Below are positions 52,284-61,600 of a stretch of 64,000 nt of DNA, piece after piece (the first letter of the stretch is position 1; each line of letters begins with the position of its first letter). The translations under genes were made by a program, and so were the position numbers. The notes under the pieces were generated by a model that did no database searches, had not been told where the DNA came from, and saw nothing but the letters and a program-made list of their open reading frames with translations. Origin of the DNA: Flavobacteriales bacterium (GTDB taxonomy: Bacteria; Bacteroidota; Bacteroidia; Flavobacteriales_F; PHOS-HE28). Location of the stretch: positions 1-64,000 of the forward strand of contig JADKCV010000002.1 in assembly GCA_016718655.1 (NCBI GenBank), written 5' to 3'.

Positions 52284-53989
52284 ACTGGACCAGTTACGCC
52301 CTTTCGTGTTGTAGCATGCTGTTGATGGTCAATGTCCAAGGGCAGTCCCATGAACTACGCTTCATCCCGGATGATGACGTGGCTTCCAAATGGTTGCGAC
52401 CGACCGATCTGGAGTCGCCTTCATCCGTACCAGATGAGGTTCGAAAACGGCTCAATACACTGTATACCAATGGGTTCCTCGAAGCTCACGTGGACAGTTG
52501 CACGACCGATAGCGCAGTGACTGCGTGTACCATCCATGTAGGACAACACTACCGTTGGGCGAAGCTTGCCGCCGACGGTGTTCCTGGCGAGATCGCAAGT
52601 GGGGCGCGTTTCCGCGATAAGCTCTACACCGGAAGGAGCATTTCACCTGTACAGGTCGCGTCTTTGATGGAGGACCTGATCCGCTATTGCGAAGACCATG
52701 GGTATCCCTTCGCTCAAGTGGGTCTATCCGACCTCGACCAGGATCATGATGGACTGCATGCCACAGTGCGGCTGGAGAAAGGTCGCATGGTAGTGATCGA
52801 CAGTGTACTGCTCCGCGGATCGGTGCGTACCAGCCTGCGCTATTTGCAGACACATGTTGGCATCAGGCCGGGCGATCCTTACAATGAGTCGCTGATACGG
52901 GCAGTGGAACGACGAACCCGGGAACTGCCTTTTGTGACCCAGCGCCAGCGACCCTATGTCCAGTTCACCCCTGAACGTACCAAGCTCTTCCTGTTCCTGG
53001 ACACCAAGAAGGCCAGTTCCATCAATGGCATCATCGGCATCCAGCCCAACTCCGTGACCGGCAAGGTGGGGGTTACGGGCGATCTGGACCTCCGATTGCG
53101 CAATGCGCTTCGTCGCGGTGAGGCCATCGAACTCAATTGGCGTTCGCTCCAGGACGCCACACAGGACCTGAAATTGCGCTTCGAGCTCCCATTCGTATTG
53201 GGCACTCCGTTCGGCACCGACCTTGGATTGAAACTATTCAAACGGGACAGCACCTTCCTGGAAGTGAATGCGCGTGCTGCTTTGGCCTATCTGGCAGCAC
53301 AAGGGGACAAGGTCAGCGTGTTCATCAATAACCGAAGCAGCGATCGATTGGGGAACCAACTGGTGGCCCTTCCGGGCTTGGCGGATGTGAAATTGCTGAC
53401 CTATGGTCTGGGGTTGGAACGGGAACGTTTCGACTACCGTTTCAATCCGAGGAGAGGCCATGCCGTGCAGTTGGAGGGAGCGATCGGTCGCAAACGAAGC
53501 ACCACGGCGATCAGAGGGGAGCCCGTTCCGACGCCCGAGATCAACACCGTCCAGTACGAGCTGAACGGCAAGGCGATCCTCCACCTCCCATTGAAGCGTC
53601 GCAGCACCTTCCGATTCGTCACACAAGGAGGCGCCATGCTCAATGAACTGCTCTACCGCAACGAACTGTTCCGAACAGGTGGTCTACGAACACTTCGTGG
53701 TGTTGATGAGGCCTCGATCCTGTGCAGCGCCTTTGCGGTCGGCACGTTCGAATACCGGTTCGTCTACGAGGAGAATGCCAACTTCTTCGCCTTTGTGGAC
53801 CAGGGTTGGTGGGAGGATACGACCCAAGAGCAACTGGTGACGGATACCCCATTGGGGTTCGGTGTCGGAGCAACCTTCGAGACCAAAGCCGGGCTCTTCA
53901 ACCTGACCTATGCACTTGGTAAGCAGTTCGACAACCCGATAGAACTACAGAACGGGAAGGTCCACTTCGGTTTCACCAGTCTTTTCTGA
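52280..53989 (+). CDS. Omp85-superfamily outer-membrane protein (TamA/BamA-like)
   Basis: 569 residues from ATG 52280 (overlaps the ung stop). Signal peptide MLLMVNVQGQ, then two to three POTRA-like units (about 25-290; RLNTLYTNGFLEAHV, LIRYCEDHGYPFAQV). A C-terminal Omp85 barrel follows, with GVTGDLDLRLRNALRRGEAIELNW, LFRTGGLRTLRGVDE (the RGF-like lid motif L-R-G) and the last strand VHFGFTSLF ending in Phe. It is shorter than BamA (which has five POTRA), so a specialised insertase/translocation partner is more likely. Cargo unknown. Confidence 0.85.
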   Translation: MNWTSYALSCCSMLLMVNVQGQSHELRFIPDDDVASKWLRPTDLESPSSVPDEVRKRLNTLYTNGFLEAHVDSCTTDSAVTACTIHVGQHYRWAKLAADGVPGEIASGARFRDKLYTGRSISPVQVASLMEDLIRYCEDHGYPFAQVGLSDLDQDHDGLHATVRLEKGRMVVIDSVLLRGSVRTSLRYLQTHVGIRPGDPYNESLIRAVERRTRELPFVTQRQRPYVQFTPERTKLFLFLDTKKASSINGIIGIQPNSVTGKVGVTGDLDLRLRNALRRGEAIELNWRSLQDATQDLKLRFELPFVLGTPFGTDLGLKLFKRDSTFLEVNARAALAYLAAQGDKVSVFINNRSSDRLGNQLVALPGLADVKLLTYGLGLERERFDYRFNPRRGHAVQLEGAIGRKRSTTAIRGEPVPTPEINTVQYELNGKAILHLPLKRRSTFRFVTQGGAMLNELLYRNELFRTGGLRTLRGVDEASILCSAFAVGTFEYRFVYEENANFFAFVDQGWWEDTTQEQLVTDTPLGFGVGATFETKAGLFNLTYALGKQFDNPIELQNGKVHFGFTSLF

Positions 53990-54030
53990 GCCGCCATGAC
54001 CATTGGCCATGGGCACTGCATCTTTGTGCC

Positions 54031-54657
54031 ATGCGTGGCCTCCTGGTGCTGCCGGTGTTATTCCTGGCTTTCGTGGATGCCAGGTCACAAGGTCCTGCCG
54101 AATCGCAACCGCGCAAACAGGGCATCATCGAATTGCTCCTGGATTATCTTGAAGTCCGCTATCCTGGCCATGACCTCAACGGTGACCTGCTCTACATCTC
54201 CATCCAGCGTCAGGCCTTGTTCCATGTAAGGGAACGACGCCTGATGAACGAGTACCCGGTGGCTACTGCCAGCCGGGGCCCCGGCAGCGCCATGAACAGC
54301 TTCCAGACCCCTACCGGCCTGCATCGCATCGTGGAGAAACATGGAGATGCCGTACCTCCCTTGGGCATTCTGCGCGATCGCACCTTCACCGGCACGTTCG
54401 CAGACCTGGACTTCGCGGGGGTGGACAAGGACTGGATCACCTCCCGGATACTCTGGTTGGACGGCCTTGAACCTGGAGTGAACAACGGAAGTGGGGTGGA
54501 CAGCCGGGAACGACACATCTACATCCATGGCACCGCCAATGAACGGTCCGTCGGCACTCCCAGTTCCATGGGTTGCGTGCGCATGCTCAACCCGGATGTG
54601 ATACGTCTGTACGACCAGATACCGGTCGGTGCCTTGGTGGTCATTCTGGACAATTGA
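54031..54657 (+). CDS. L,D-transpeptidase (YkuD) domain protein
   Basis: 208 residues: signal peptide MRGLLVLPVLFLAFVDARSQ, then YISIQRQALFHVRERRLMNEYPVATASRG (pieces: ISIQRQALF and YPVATASRG), the standard YkuD N-terminal strand pattern. The active site is IYIHGTANERSVGTPSSMGCVRM: the His and the Cys in SMGCVRM are catalytic. Periplasmic; cross-links peptidoglycan by 3-3 bonds or attaches proteins. It is preceded by the Omp85 gene and followed at 34 bases by rmuC. Confidence 0.9.
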   Translation: MRGLLVLPVLFLAFVDARSQGPAESQPRKQGIIELLLDYLEVRYPGHDLNGDLLYISIQRQALFHVRERRLMNEYPVATASRGPGSAMNSFQTPTGLHRIVEKHGDAVPPLGILRDRTFTGTFADLDFAGVDKDWITSRILWLDGLEPGVNNGSGVDSRERHIYIHGTANERSVGTPSSMGCVRMLNPDVIRLYDQIPVGALVVILDN

Positions 54658-54681
54658 ACCCCGGACCGGGCCTTACCTTCG
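54654..54681 (+). promoter_or_regulatory. Candidate promoter of rmuC
   Basis: TTG at 54654-54656 and TACCTTCG at 54674-54681 are 17 bases apart; one base of the -7 box deviates from TAnnTTTG. The -7 box ends 10 bases before the rmuC ATG. Confidence 0.4.
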
Positions 54682-54691
54682 TGGTCCTGAT

Positions 54692-56005
54692 ATGGACATA
54701 CCCTCGCTTCTAATCGGTTTGATGGTCGGTCTCCTCGCGGGTGTGCTGGCAGCACTCTATTGGAAACAAGGTCAGGAAAGCAGTGCAGTGGAACTACTGA
54801 AACAGGAACATGGTGCGAGCCGCTCGGAATGGGAGCACCAAGTTCAGGAAGAGCGCACCGTGGCGGAGGATAGGATGCGCGAGGTGGTGCGCTTGAGTGC
54901 TGCGATGGCGGCCGAACAGGAGCGTGGTCGTGGACTCGAACACCAATTGGAACGCCAACGCACCGAGTTGGAACAACTGCAAGTGCGTATGACCACGGAG
55001 TTCGAGCATATCGCGGATCGCCTGTTGCTCCAGCGCGGCAAGGAGCTCCAGGAGCAACATCAGAACAAACTGGGCGATATCCTGAAGCCATTGCAGGAAC
55101 GTATATTGGAATTCCAACACCAAGTACGGGACGCCTACGACAAGGAAGGGCGAGAACGCTTCGCATTGAAAGGCGAGATCGTCCGGTTGGTGGAACAGAA
55201 CCAGCGGCTCAGCCAGGACGCCAGTGACCTGACAAAGGCGTTGAAAGGCGATAGCCAGGCCCAAGGGGCATGGGGAGAAATGATCCTGGAACGGATCCTG
55301 GAAGGGGCCGGTCTGGTGAAAGGACAGGAGTACAGCATGCAGACGAGCACCACCTTGGCCGATGGCTCGCGCCTTCGTCCTGATGCCGTGGTGATGTTGC
55401 CCGAGGACAAACACCTCATCATCGACAGCAAGGTCTCGTTAGTGCATTATGAACGCTGGGCTGCCGCGACCGACGAGGCGGAACGCAACCGGCTCCTCAA
55501 ATTGCACGTGGAAAGCATGCGCACCCATGCCAAAGGCTTGGGGGATAAGGACTACACCAAACTCTACGGTGTGAAGAGCGTGGACTTCGTGCTCATGTTC
55601 ATTCCCGTGGAACCGGCATTCCTGCTTGCTTTACGTGAACGACCGGAGGTATTCCAAGAAGCCTACGATCGACAAGTGGTCATGGTCACCCACAGCACGT
55701 TGATGGCTACATTACGTACGGTCCATGGCATCTGGAAGCACGAACGTATCGCTCGGAACCACCTTGCCATTGCCGACCGGGCTGGCGCGCTGTACGAGAA
55801 ATTCGTGGGTTTCACGGAGGACCTTGGCCGGATCGGAAAACACGTGAATGACGCGAAGGACAGCTATGAAAAGGCCCTTTCGAAGCTGAGCGAGGGCCCT
55901 GGCAACCTGGTACGCCAAGTGGAAATGCTCAAGGAACTCGGCGCACGCACCAATAAGGGCCTCCACGACAAACTGCTCCAGCGCTCGTTGGAGAATGGCG
56001 AATGA
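54692..56005 (+). CDS. rmuC: RmuC-family DNA recombination protein
   Basis: 437 residues from ATG 54692. An N-terminal membrane anchor (SLLIGLMVGLLAGVLAALYW) precedes a coiled coil (about 30-160, rich in Glu and Gln). The C-terminal nuclease-like domain has GAWGEMILERILEGAGL, RPDAVVMLPEDKHLIIDSK (catalytic Asp/Lys region), SVDFVLMFIPVE and VTHSTLMATLRTV. In E. coli RmuC limits inversion of repeats; it belongs to a PD-(D/E)XK-like fold. It overlaps the GWxTD gene by 4 bases. Confidence 0.95.
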   Translation: MDIPSLLIGLMVGLLAGVLAALYWKQGQESSAVELLKQEHGASRSEWEHQVQEERTVAEDRMREVVRLSAAMAAEQERGRGLEHQLERQRTELEQLQVRMTTEFEHIADRLLLQRGKELQEQHQNKLGDILKPLQERILEFQHQVRDAYDKEGRERFALKGEIVRLVEQNQRLSQDASDLTKALKGDSQAQGAWGEMILERILEGAGLVKGQEYSMQTSTTLADGSRLRPDAVVMLPEDKHLIIDSKVSLVHYERWAAATDEAERNRLLKLHVESMRTHAKGLGDKDYTKLYGVKSVDFVLMFIPVEPAFLLALRERPEVFQEAYDRQVVMVTHSTLMATLRTVHGIWKHERIARNHLAIADRAGALYEKFVGFTEDLGRIGKHVNDAKDSYEKALSKLSEGPGNLVRQVEMLKELGARTNKGLHDKLLQRSLENGE

Positions 56006-57276
56006 CCTTCTGGAAGCGGCTACCACCCCTTTTCGTACTCACCCTGTTTTGGGGATGTACGGCACAGGCTCCCGTAGCCAAGCGTGACAACCTCACCTCC
56101 ATGTATGGCAGCAATTCGGGCGGTATCCGTTTGCAAGCACGTGTGCACCACGCCGATACCGCCACGTCGTTGCTGTACTTCAAACTTCCAACCCGCGACC
56201 TACTCTATAAGAGCGGTGGTGATGGGCGCGCGTTCAAAGCCAGTGCGCGTGTTCAGTACCAAGTGCTCGCGAACTGGGGCTCACGTCAACTCCTGGATAG
56301 TGCCGGTACCATTGTGGAGGACATGACCTCCGATCCATCCTTGGACCAAGAGCTCATCGGCACATTGTCATTGCGTCCAGGGCAGCCCGCCTCGTACGTC
56401 ATCAAAGTGACGGCGACCGATCTGAACCGCGAGTCATCGGGTGTTGCTTACCTACGTGTTCAGCGAACCGCATCCACGCGTCAGTACTTCCTCCCTATCG
56501 ACAAGAACACGAACCTTCCCCTATTCACTGACCACGTGCGTCCTGGTCGGTCGCTTGGTGTGCGATGTGGGTCGCTCGCTGGCCGTTCACTTTGGGTGGG
56601 GCACCGCATAGCGGACCTGTCCTTACCAGCCCCCGTGTTCAGTACGAGTGAACCCAATCCCAGCTCGAGTGTCATGGACAGCACGTTCAGCGTGCATGTC
56701 GGTCCTGATGGTTCGTTCGACCTTGAATTGACCTCGGCCGGTCTTTATCATTTCCGGACCGATAGTAATGCCTTGGATGGCTATACGGTGGTCGCACTGG
56801 ACCAAAGCCACCCTGTCATCGGCTCGGCGGCTGATATGCTAAGGCCCATGCGGTATATCACTTCCGTACAAGAATATGACCGGCTTTCCAAAGCCCCGAA
56901 CGTACGCCAGGCGGTGGAGCAATTCTGGCTTGATGCTGCCGGTGATCGGGAGCGCGCGCGGGAGGCCATACGGATCTACTTCGAACGCGTTGAGACCGCC
57001 AACCACCACTTCACCAGCGATGTGGAAGGTTGGCGTACCGACCGGGGCATGGTGCACATCATCTTCGGCCGGCCAACGTCCATCCAAAAAAGCGACCTCA
57101 GTGAGTCCTGGATCTATGGTGAGGAGAATAACCTGATGAGCTTGGTCTTCACCTTCGTGAGGCGTCAAGGACCCTACACGGAGAATGACCTGATCCTTGA
57201 ACGGGACCCGATCCTCAAAGGTGCTTGGTACAGGAACGTGGAGAGCTGGCGCAACGGTCGGGTCTATCAGAACTGA
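56002..57276 (+). CDS. GWxTD-domain lipoprotein
   Basis: 424 residues. Signal peptide MTFWKRLPPLFVLTLFWGC (lipobox Cys 19). The C-terminal GWxTD domain has FTSDVEGWRTDRGMVHIIFGRPTSI (as EGWRTDRGMVHIIFGRP), after EYDRLSKAPNVRQAVEQFWLD. The first 300 residues are beta-rich. The domain is specific to Bacteroidota and near relatives; its role is unknown but it is predicted at the cell envelope. ATG 56002 overlaps the rmuC stop (ATGA). Confidence 0.9.
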   Translation: MTFWKRLPPLFVLTLFWGCTAQAPVAKRDNLTSMYGSNSGGIRLQARVHHADTATSLLYFKLPTRDLLYKSGGDGRAFKASARVQYQVLANWGSRQLLDSAGTIVEDMTSDPSLDQELIGTLSLRPGQPASYVIKVTATDLNRESSGVAYLRVQRTASTRQYFLPIDKNTNLPLFTDHVRPGRSLGVRCGSLAGRSLWVGHRIADLSLPAPVFSTSEPNPSSSVMDSTFSVHVGPDGSFDLELTSAGLYHFRTDSNALDGYTVVALDQSHPVIGSAADMLRPMRYITSVQEYDRLSKAPNVRQAVEQFWLDAAGDRERAREAIRIYFERVETANHHFTSDVEGWRTDRGMVHIIFGRPTSIQKSDLSESWIYGEENNLMSLVFTFVRRQGPYTENDLILERDPILKGAWYRNVESWRNGRVYQN

Positions 57277-57373
57277 CCCTGCCTGTTGGGGAAGAAGAGC
57301 ATCCATCACCCGGGTTCCAAGAAATGGTCGGACCTTTGGTCCAGGTGACCCGAACCGGTGCCTGGATGATATC

Positions 57374-58117
57374 ATGGCGGACAAGGACCTTGTATGCGGC
57401 ATCTGGCCGGTTATCGAAGCACTTAAGGCTGGCAAGAACGTGGAGAAGTTGCTCATCCGGCGCGAGGCCGGTGGTGACGGGATCCGGGAGATACGCCAAT
57501 TGGCCTTGGACAGACAGGTCCCCTGGCAGCCGGTCCCCGTTGAAAAGCTCGACCGACTTACGAAGACCGAGCACCAAGGGGTGGTAGCACTACTCAGCCA
57601 AGTGGATGAGCAGGATCTGGATGAGGTCATCAGCTTGGCGTACGAGCGTGGGGAAACGCCGCTGATCGTGGCGTTGGACAGCGTCACCGACGTCCGGAAC
57701 ATGGGCGCCATTGCCCGAAGTGCCGAGTGCTTTGGAGCGCACGCCTTGCTCGTTCCCAAGGTGGGTACTGCCCGTCTGGGACCGGATGCCGTGAAAAGCT
57801 CGGCTGGTGCCCTGCTGCGCAAGCCCGTGTGCCGAGTGGCACGCTTGTCGGATGGTTTGAAACGGGCGCGTGAGCATGGCGCACGCATCATTGCCTGTAC
57901 AGAAAAGAGCAATACCCTGCTGGACCAAGTGGACCTTACCGGCCCGTTGGTGATCGTGATGGGTAGCGAGGACGAAGGCATCTCTGATGCTGTGCTGCGC
58001 CTATCCGATGAATTGGTCCGGATCCCCATGTCCGGTGCCATCGGTTCATTGAACGTTAGCGTGGCCACAGGTATCGTGCTCCACGCCGTACATAGTGCTC
58101 GCGCGCGCCCCGCGTGA
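57374..58117 (+). CDS. rlmB: TrmH-family 23S rRNA (guanosine-2'-O-)-methyltransferase RlmB-like
   Basis: SpoU/TrmH-type knot methyltransferase for a 2'-O-methyl group on 23S rRNA. The 247-residue product has an N-terminal substrate-binding part (CGIWPVIEALKAGKNVEKLLI), then LDSVTDVRNMGAIARSAECFGAH (motif 1, N and R), GPLVIVMGSEDEGIS (motif 2) and RIPMSGAIGSLNVSVATGI (motif 3, the SAM-binding knot). It is the housekeeping RlmB pattern. The in-frame start further upstream (57197) lies inside the previous gene in another frame. Confidence 0.92.
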   Translation: MADKDLVCGIWPVIEALKAGKNVEKLLIRREAGGDGIREIRQLALDRQVPWQPVPVEKLDRLTKTEHQGVVALLSQVDEQDLDEVISLAYERGETPLIVALDSVTDVRNMGAIARSAECFGAHALLVPKVGTARLGPDAVKSSAGALLRKPVCRVARLSDGLKRAREHGARIIACTEKSNTLLDQVDLTGPLVIVMGSEDEGISDAVLRLSDELVRIPMSGAIGSLNVSVATGIVLHAVHSARARPA

Positions 58118-58160
58118 ACCGGCCGACCCAGGTCCTTCCAATACCCTCTTGAACGGACTA

Positions 58161-58177
58161 CCCGGCCATTGGTCGGG
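58161..58177 (+). terminator. Weak candidate terminator after rlmB
   Basis: CCCGGCC pairs with GGTCGGG (one wobble) across loop ATT; a T-run (CCTTTTT) follows 8 bases later, too far for a good terminator. The other sequence between 58118 and 58280 shows no gene. Confidence 0.25.
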
Positions 58178-58280
58178 CAGGAAACCTTTTTCGTCGATCA
58201 GGGGTACAACGGTCCCAGATCATGTCATAGATGCGCCACACGACTACTCCTCGGCTGGCGCGGATGAACGAAAAAGGACC

Positions 58281-58649
58281 ATGAACAAGCGATCGATCAA
58301 CTGGCTTTGGGCCCTGGCGCTCTGCCTTTGCGCCCTCTGTACGATGCATGCCCAAGCACAGTCGCCGAACGTGCACGGGGAATACGCGCTACGTATCACC
58401 GGACTCACCTCCGAATTGCGCGATGCCCTGACACGCGACTTGGATCGCTCCGGTGAAGCGCGCGTGGTGTTCGCCTGTGTTCCTGCCGGGATCCTGGTGG
58501 TAGCGGATACGCGAGACCGTTCATCGGAACTTCTCATTGAGACCATTCAGGAGGTTCTGGATCAGCGCGATCGGAATGTGCTCGTGGAACACTTATCGTG
58601 GACCGTCCAACAGGCTGAGTTGGCCTGTGCCAATACCCGAAACCGATGA
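58281..58649 (+). CDS. Small secreted protein coupled to the giant adhesin gene
   Basis: 122 residues: signal peptide MNKRSINWLWALALCLCALC ... AQAQ, then a 96-residue mature part (TGLTSELRDALTRDLDRSGEARVVFACVPAGILVVAD, read as the adjoining motifs LTSELRDALTRDLD and ARVVFACVPAGILVV). This looks like a ferredoxin-like alpha/beta unit and resembles no enzyme I know. The stop overlaps the ATG of the SprB-repeat gene (ATGA), so both are probably co-translated. It could be a helper for adhesin secretion or display; that is a guess from position. Confidence 0.75.
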   Translation: MNKRSINWLWALALCLCALCTMHAQAQSPNVHGEYALRITGLTSELRDALTRDLDRSGEARVVFACVPAGILVVADTRDRSSELLIETIQEVLDQRDRNVLVEHLSWTVQQAELACANTRNR

Positions 58650-61600
58650 GCAAGCCTACCATGCCCATCATCCAGGTCACTCGTAGCACGCTACTCGCGT
58701 TGTTCGTATCAACCCTAGCAGGTACCTGGAATACGACACACGCTCAGCTTACCGTCCAACCGCAGGACGATCTTCAGGCGTTGGCGGCCGCCATCACCGG
58801 ACCGGGTGTGACCATCCTCAATCCGGTCATCAACTGTGGGGACTCCGCCTATGGAGAGTTCAGCTACAGCGGCAGCACGCTCGGTCTACAGGACGGTGTG
58901 GTGCTCACCACGGGATGGATCAATGATGCGCTAGGACCCAACAATAATGGGGGCACGACCCGTTACAACTCAGGAACAGGAGGCGATGCTCTCCTCGATG
59001 CCGTAACCGGAAGGGACACCTATAACCGATGTCGCTTCGAGTTCGATATCATCCCCAGCGGTGACAGCCTCCGATTCAACTTCGTCTTTGCCAGTGAGGA
59101 ATACAACGAATGGGTCGGTTCGCAATACAACGACGTCTTCGGATTCTTCATCAGCGGACCAGGGATCACCGGTGATCCTGGTATCGGTAACGACAAGAAC
59201 ATCGCCTTGATACCAGGCACATCACAAGCCGTTGCGATCAACAACGTCAACAATGGCTTGAACGAACAGTACTTCTTCGATAATACCGGTGGGTCCGAGA
59301 TCCAATACGATGGTCTGACCCAAGGACTCTACGCCGAATCCCGTGTAACACCCTGTCAGACCTATCACCTGAAGCTCATCGTGGCGGATGCGTCGGACCG
59401 TTGGTGGGACAGTGGTGTGTTCATCGAGCGCATCCGCAGCAACGAGATCACCATGAGCAGCCATACGCTCAATGGAACGCCCAATATGGTGGAAGGCTGC
59501 AATCCTGGTTGGGTGACGTTCACGCGGAACACTTCCACAGCGTCCGCCCTCAACCTGACCTACTTCCTGCAAGGGACCGCCACCAACGGTGTGGACTACA
59601 GTGCCATCGGTAATGTGAACCCCAGTGTGCCCAAGCTCGTGACCATTCCTATGGGACAAACGTCTGTTAACGTGAACGTGAACCCGACAGCCGATGCGGT
59701 CAATGAGGGAAATGAATTCCTCCGGTTCATCCTCGGTAACCCATTTTGCCCTGCGAACAACCTCGACACGCTGATCTTCAACGTGACCGACACCCTTATC
59801 GCGACACTATCCCCGTTGAACCCCACCATCTGTCGAGGCGACTCGGTCCAGTTGGTTGTGACGGGTGGCGCGAACTACGCATGGAGCCCTGCAGGTACGC
59901 TCAGTGCCAGCAACATCGCTGACCCTTGGGCGTCGCCAACAGTGAACACCCTGTACCAAGTGGCTGTGACCGAGGGGACCTGTCTTCGGAACATACGGAC
60001 CACTGTGCGCGTGAGCGATATTGCATTGTCCGGTGTGGTCACAACCCCACTATGCGCCGGAGCACAGAATGGCGCCATCAACCTGACCACGACAGGAGGC
60101 GTAGCTCCCTATCTGTTCGCTTGGACCGGACCGGGTGGCTTCACGTCCAGTAGTGAGGACCTGGTGAACATCGGCGCAGGCACTTACACCGTTTCAGTGA
60201 CCGACGGAAACGGATGTGACCGCACGCGCACGTTCGTGGTCAATGAACCTACGATACTGAGTGGTACGCTCACACCATCCATCCAGCCCTTCGGCGAGAA
60301 CATCTCCTGTAACGGCGATGGATCGGGCTCCTTGGGCTTGAACGTTACCGGCGGAACGGTCCCATATGGGGTCAGTTGGGTCGGACCCGCTTCCTTCACC
60401 TCCAACAATTTCGATCTGGTCGGCATCGGTGCCGGGAATTATGAAGCGACGGTGACGGATGCCAATGGATGCCAATTCATCGGGAGTTTCAATATGACTC
60501 AACCCGATGCGCTGATCCCGTCGATCAGTGGTATACAGAATGTCGTCTGTCATGGTGATGGACTCGGTACAGCCGTCGTGAACGCCACCGGTGGAAGACC
60601 ACCCTATTCCTATTCCTGGAATAGCGTGCCGCCCCAATCCACCGCCTCTGCGACCTCATTACCGTCGGGCACGTGGACGGTCACCGTCACGGACGCATAT
60701 GGATGCCATACCCAGGCACAGGCCTCAGTTGGAGGACCCACCGCACCACTTGTCACGAACACCACAAGCCTTGTCCCGGTATCGTGTTCCGGCGGGAATT
60801 CGGGGTCGGCCGTCATCACAGCAACAGGGGGCACAGCTCCTTACACCTACACCTGGAACACCTCACCCGCTCAGAACGGTCCATCAGCCACCAACCTCAC
60901 CGCTGGAACATGGACCTGTTCGGTGACCGATGCGAATGGATGCAGCCGGTCGCATGACGTGACCATCGGTCAGCCACTCGCGCCGCTTACGCTCGATCCG
61001 GTCTCGCAGACCAACATCGCCTGTCATGGTCAGAACATCGGACAAGCCACGGTGGTCGCTAGTGGGGGCACAGCGCCTTACAGCTACAACTGGAACACCC
61101 CCCCTACGCAAACCACTGCCACGGCCAGCAACCTTGGAGCAGGAAGTTGGTCCTGCACGGTCACCGATGCACGTGGATGCACCGCCGTGCATGTCGTTAC
61201 CATCACGCAGCCTGCAGCCCCCCTGTCCGCGTCCATCTCCGCACAAACGAACGTGGCATGTTTCGCTGACAACAGCGGCAGCGCCACGGTGCAAGTTGCC
61301 GGTGGCAGCGCACCCTATACAGTGATCTGGAACACCACTCCAGCACAAATCGGTACCACCGCCACCACTCTGATAGCCGGTACTTGGACCTGCACAGTGA
61401 CGGATGCACAAGGATGCTCGACGTTCCAAAGCGTAACCATCACACAACCTACAGCAGCCCTTCAGACCACTGCTTCGTCCGCCACCATGGTGGCTTGTCA
61501 TGGCAACGCAAGTGGATCCGCCGGTATCGGGGTCTCTGGAGGAACAGCACCGTACACCTACGCTTGGAACACCACACCGGCCCAAACAAATGCTACTGCA

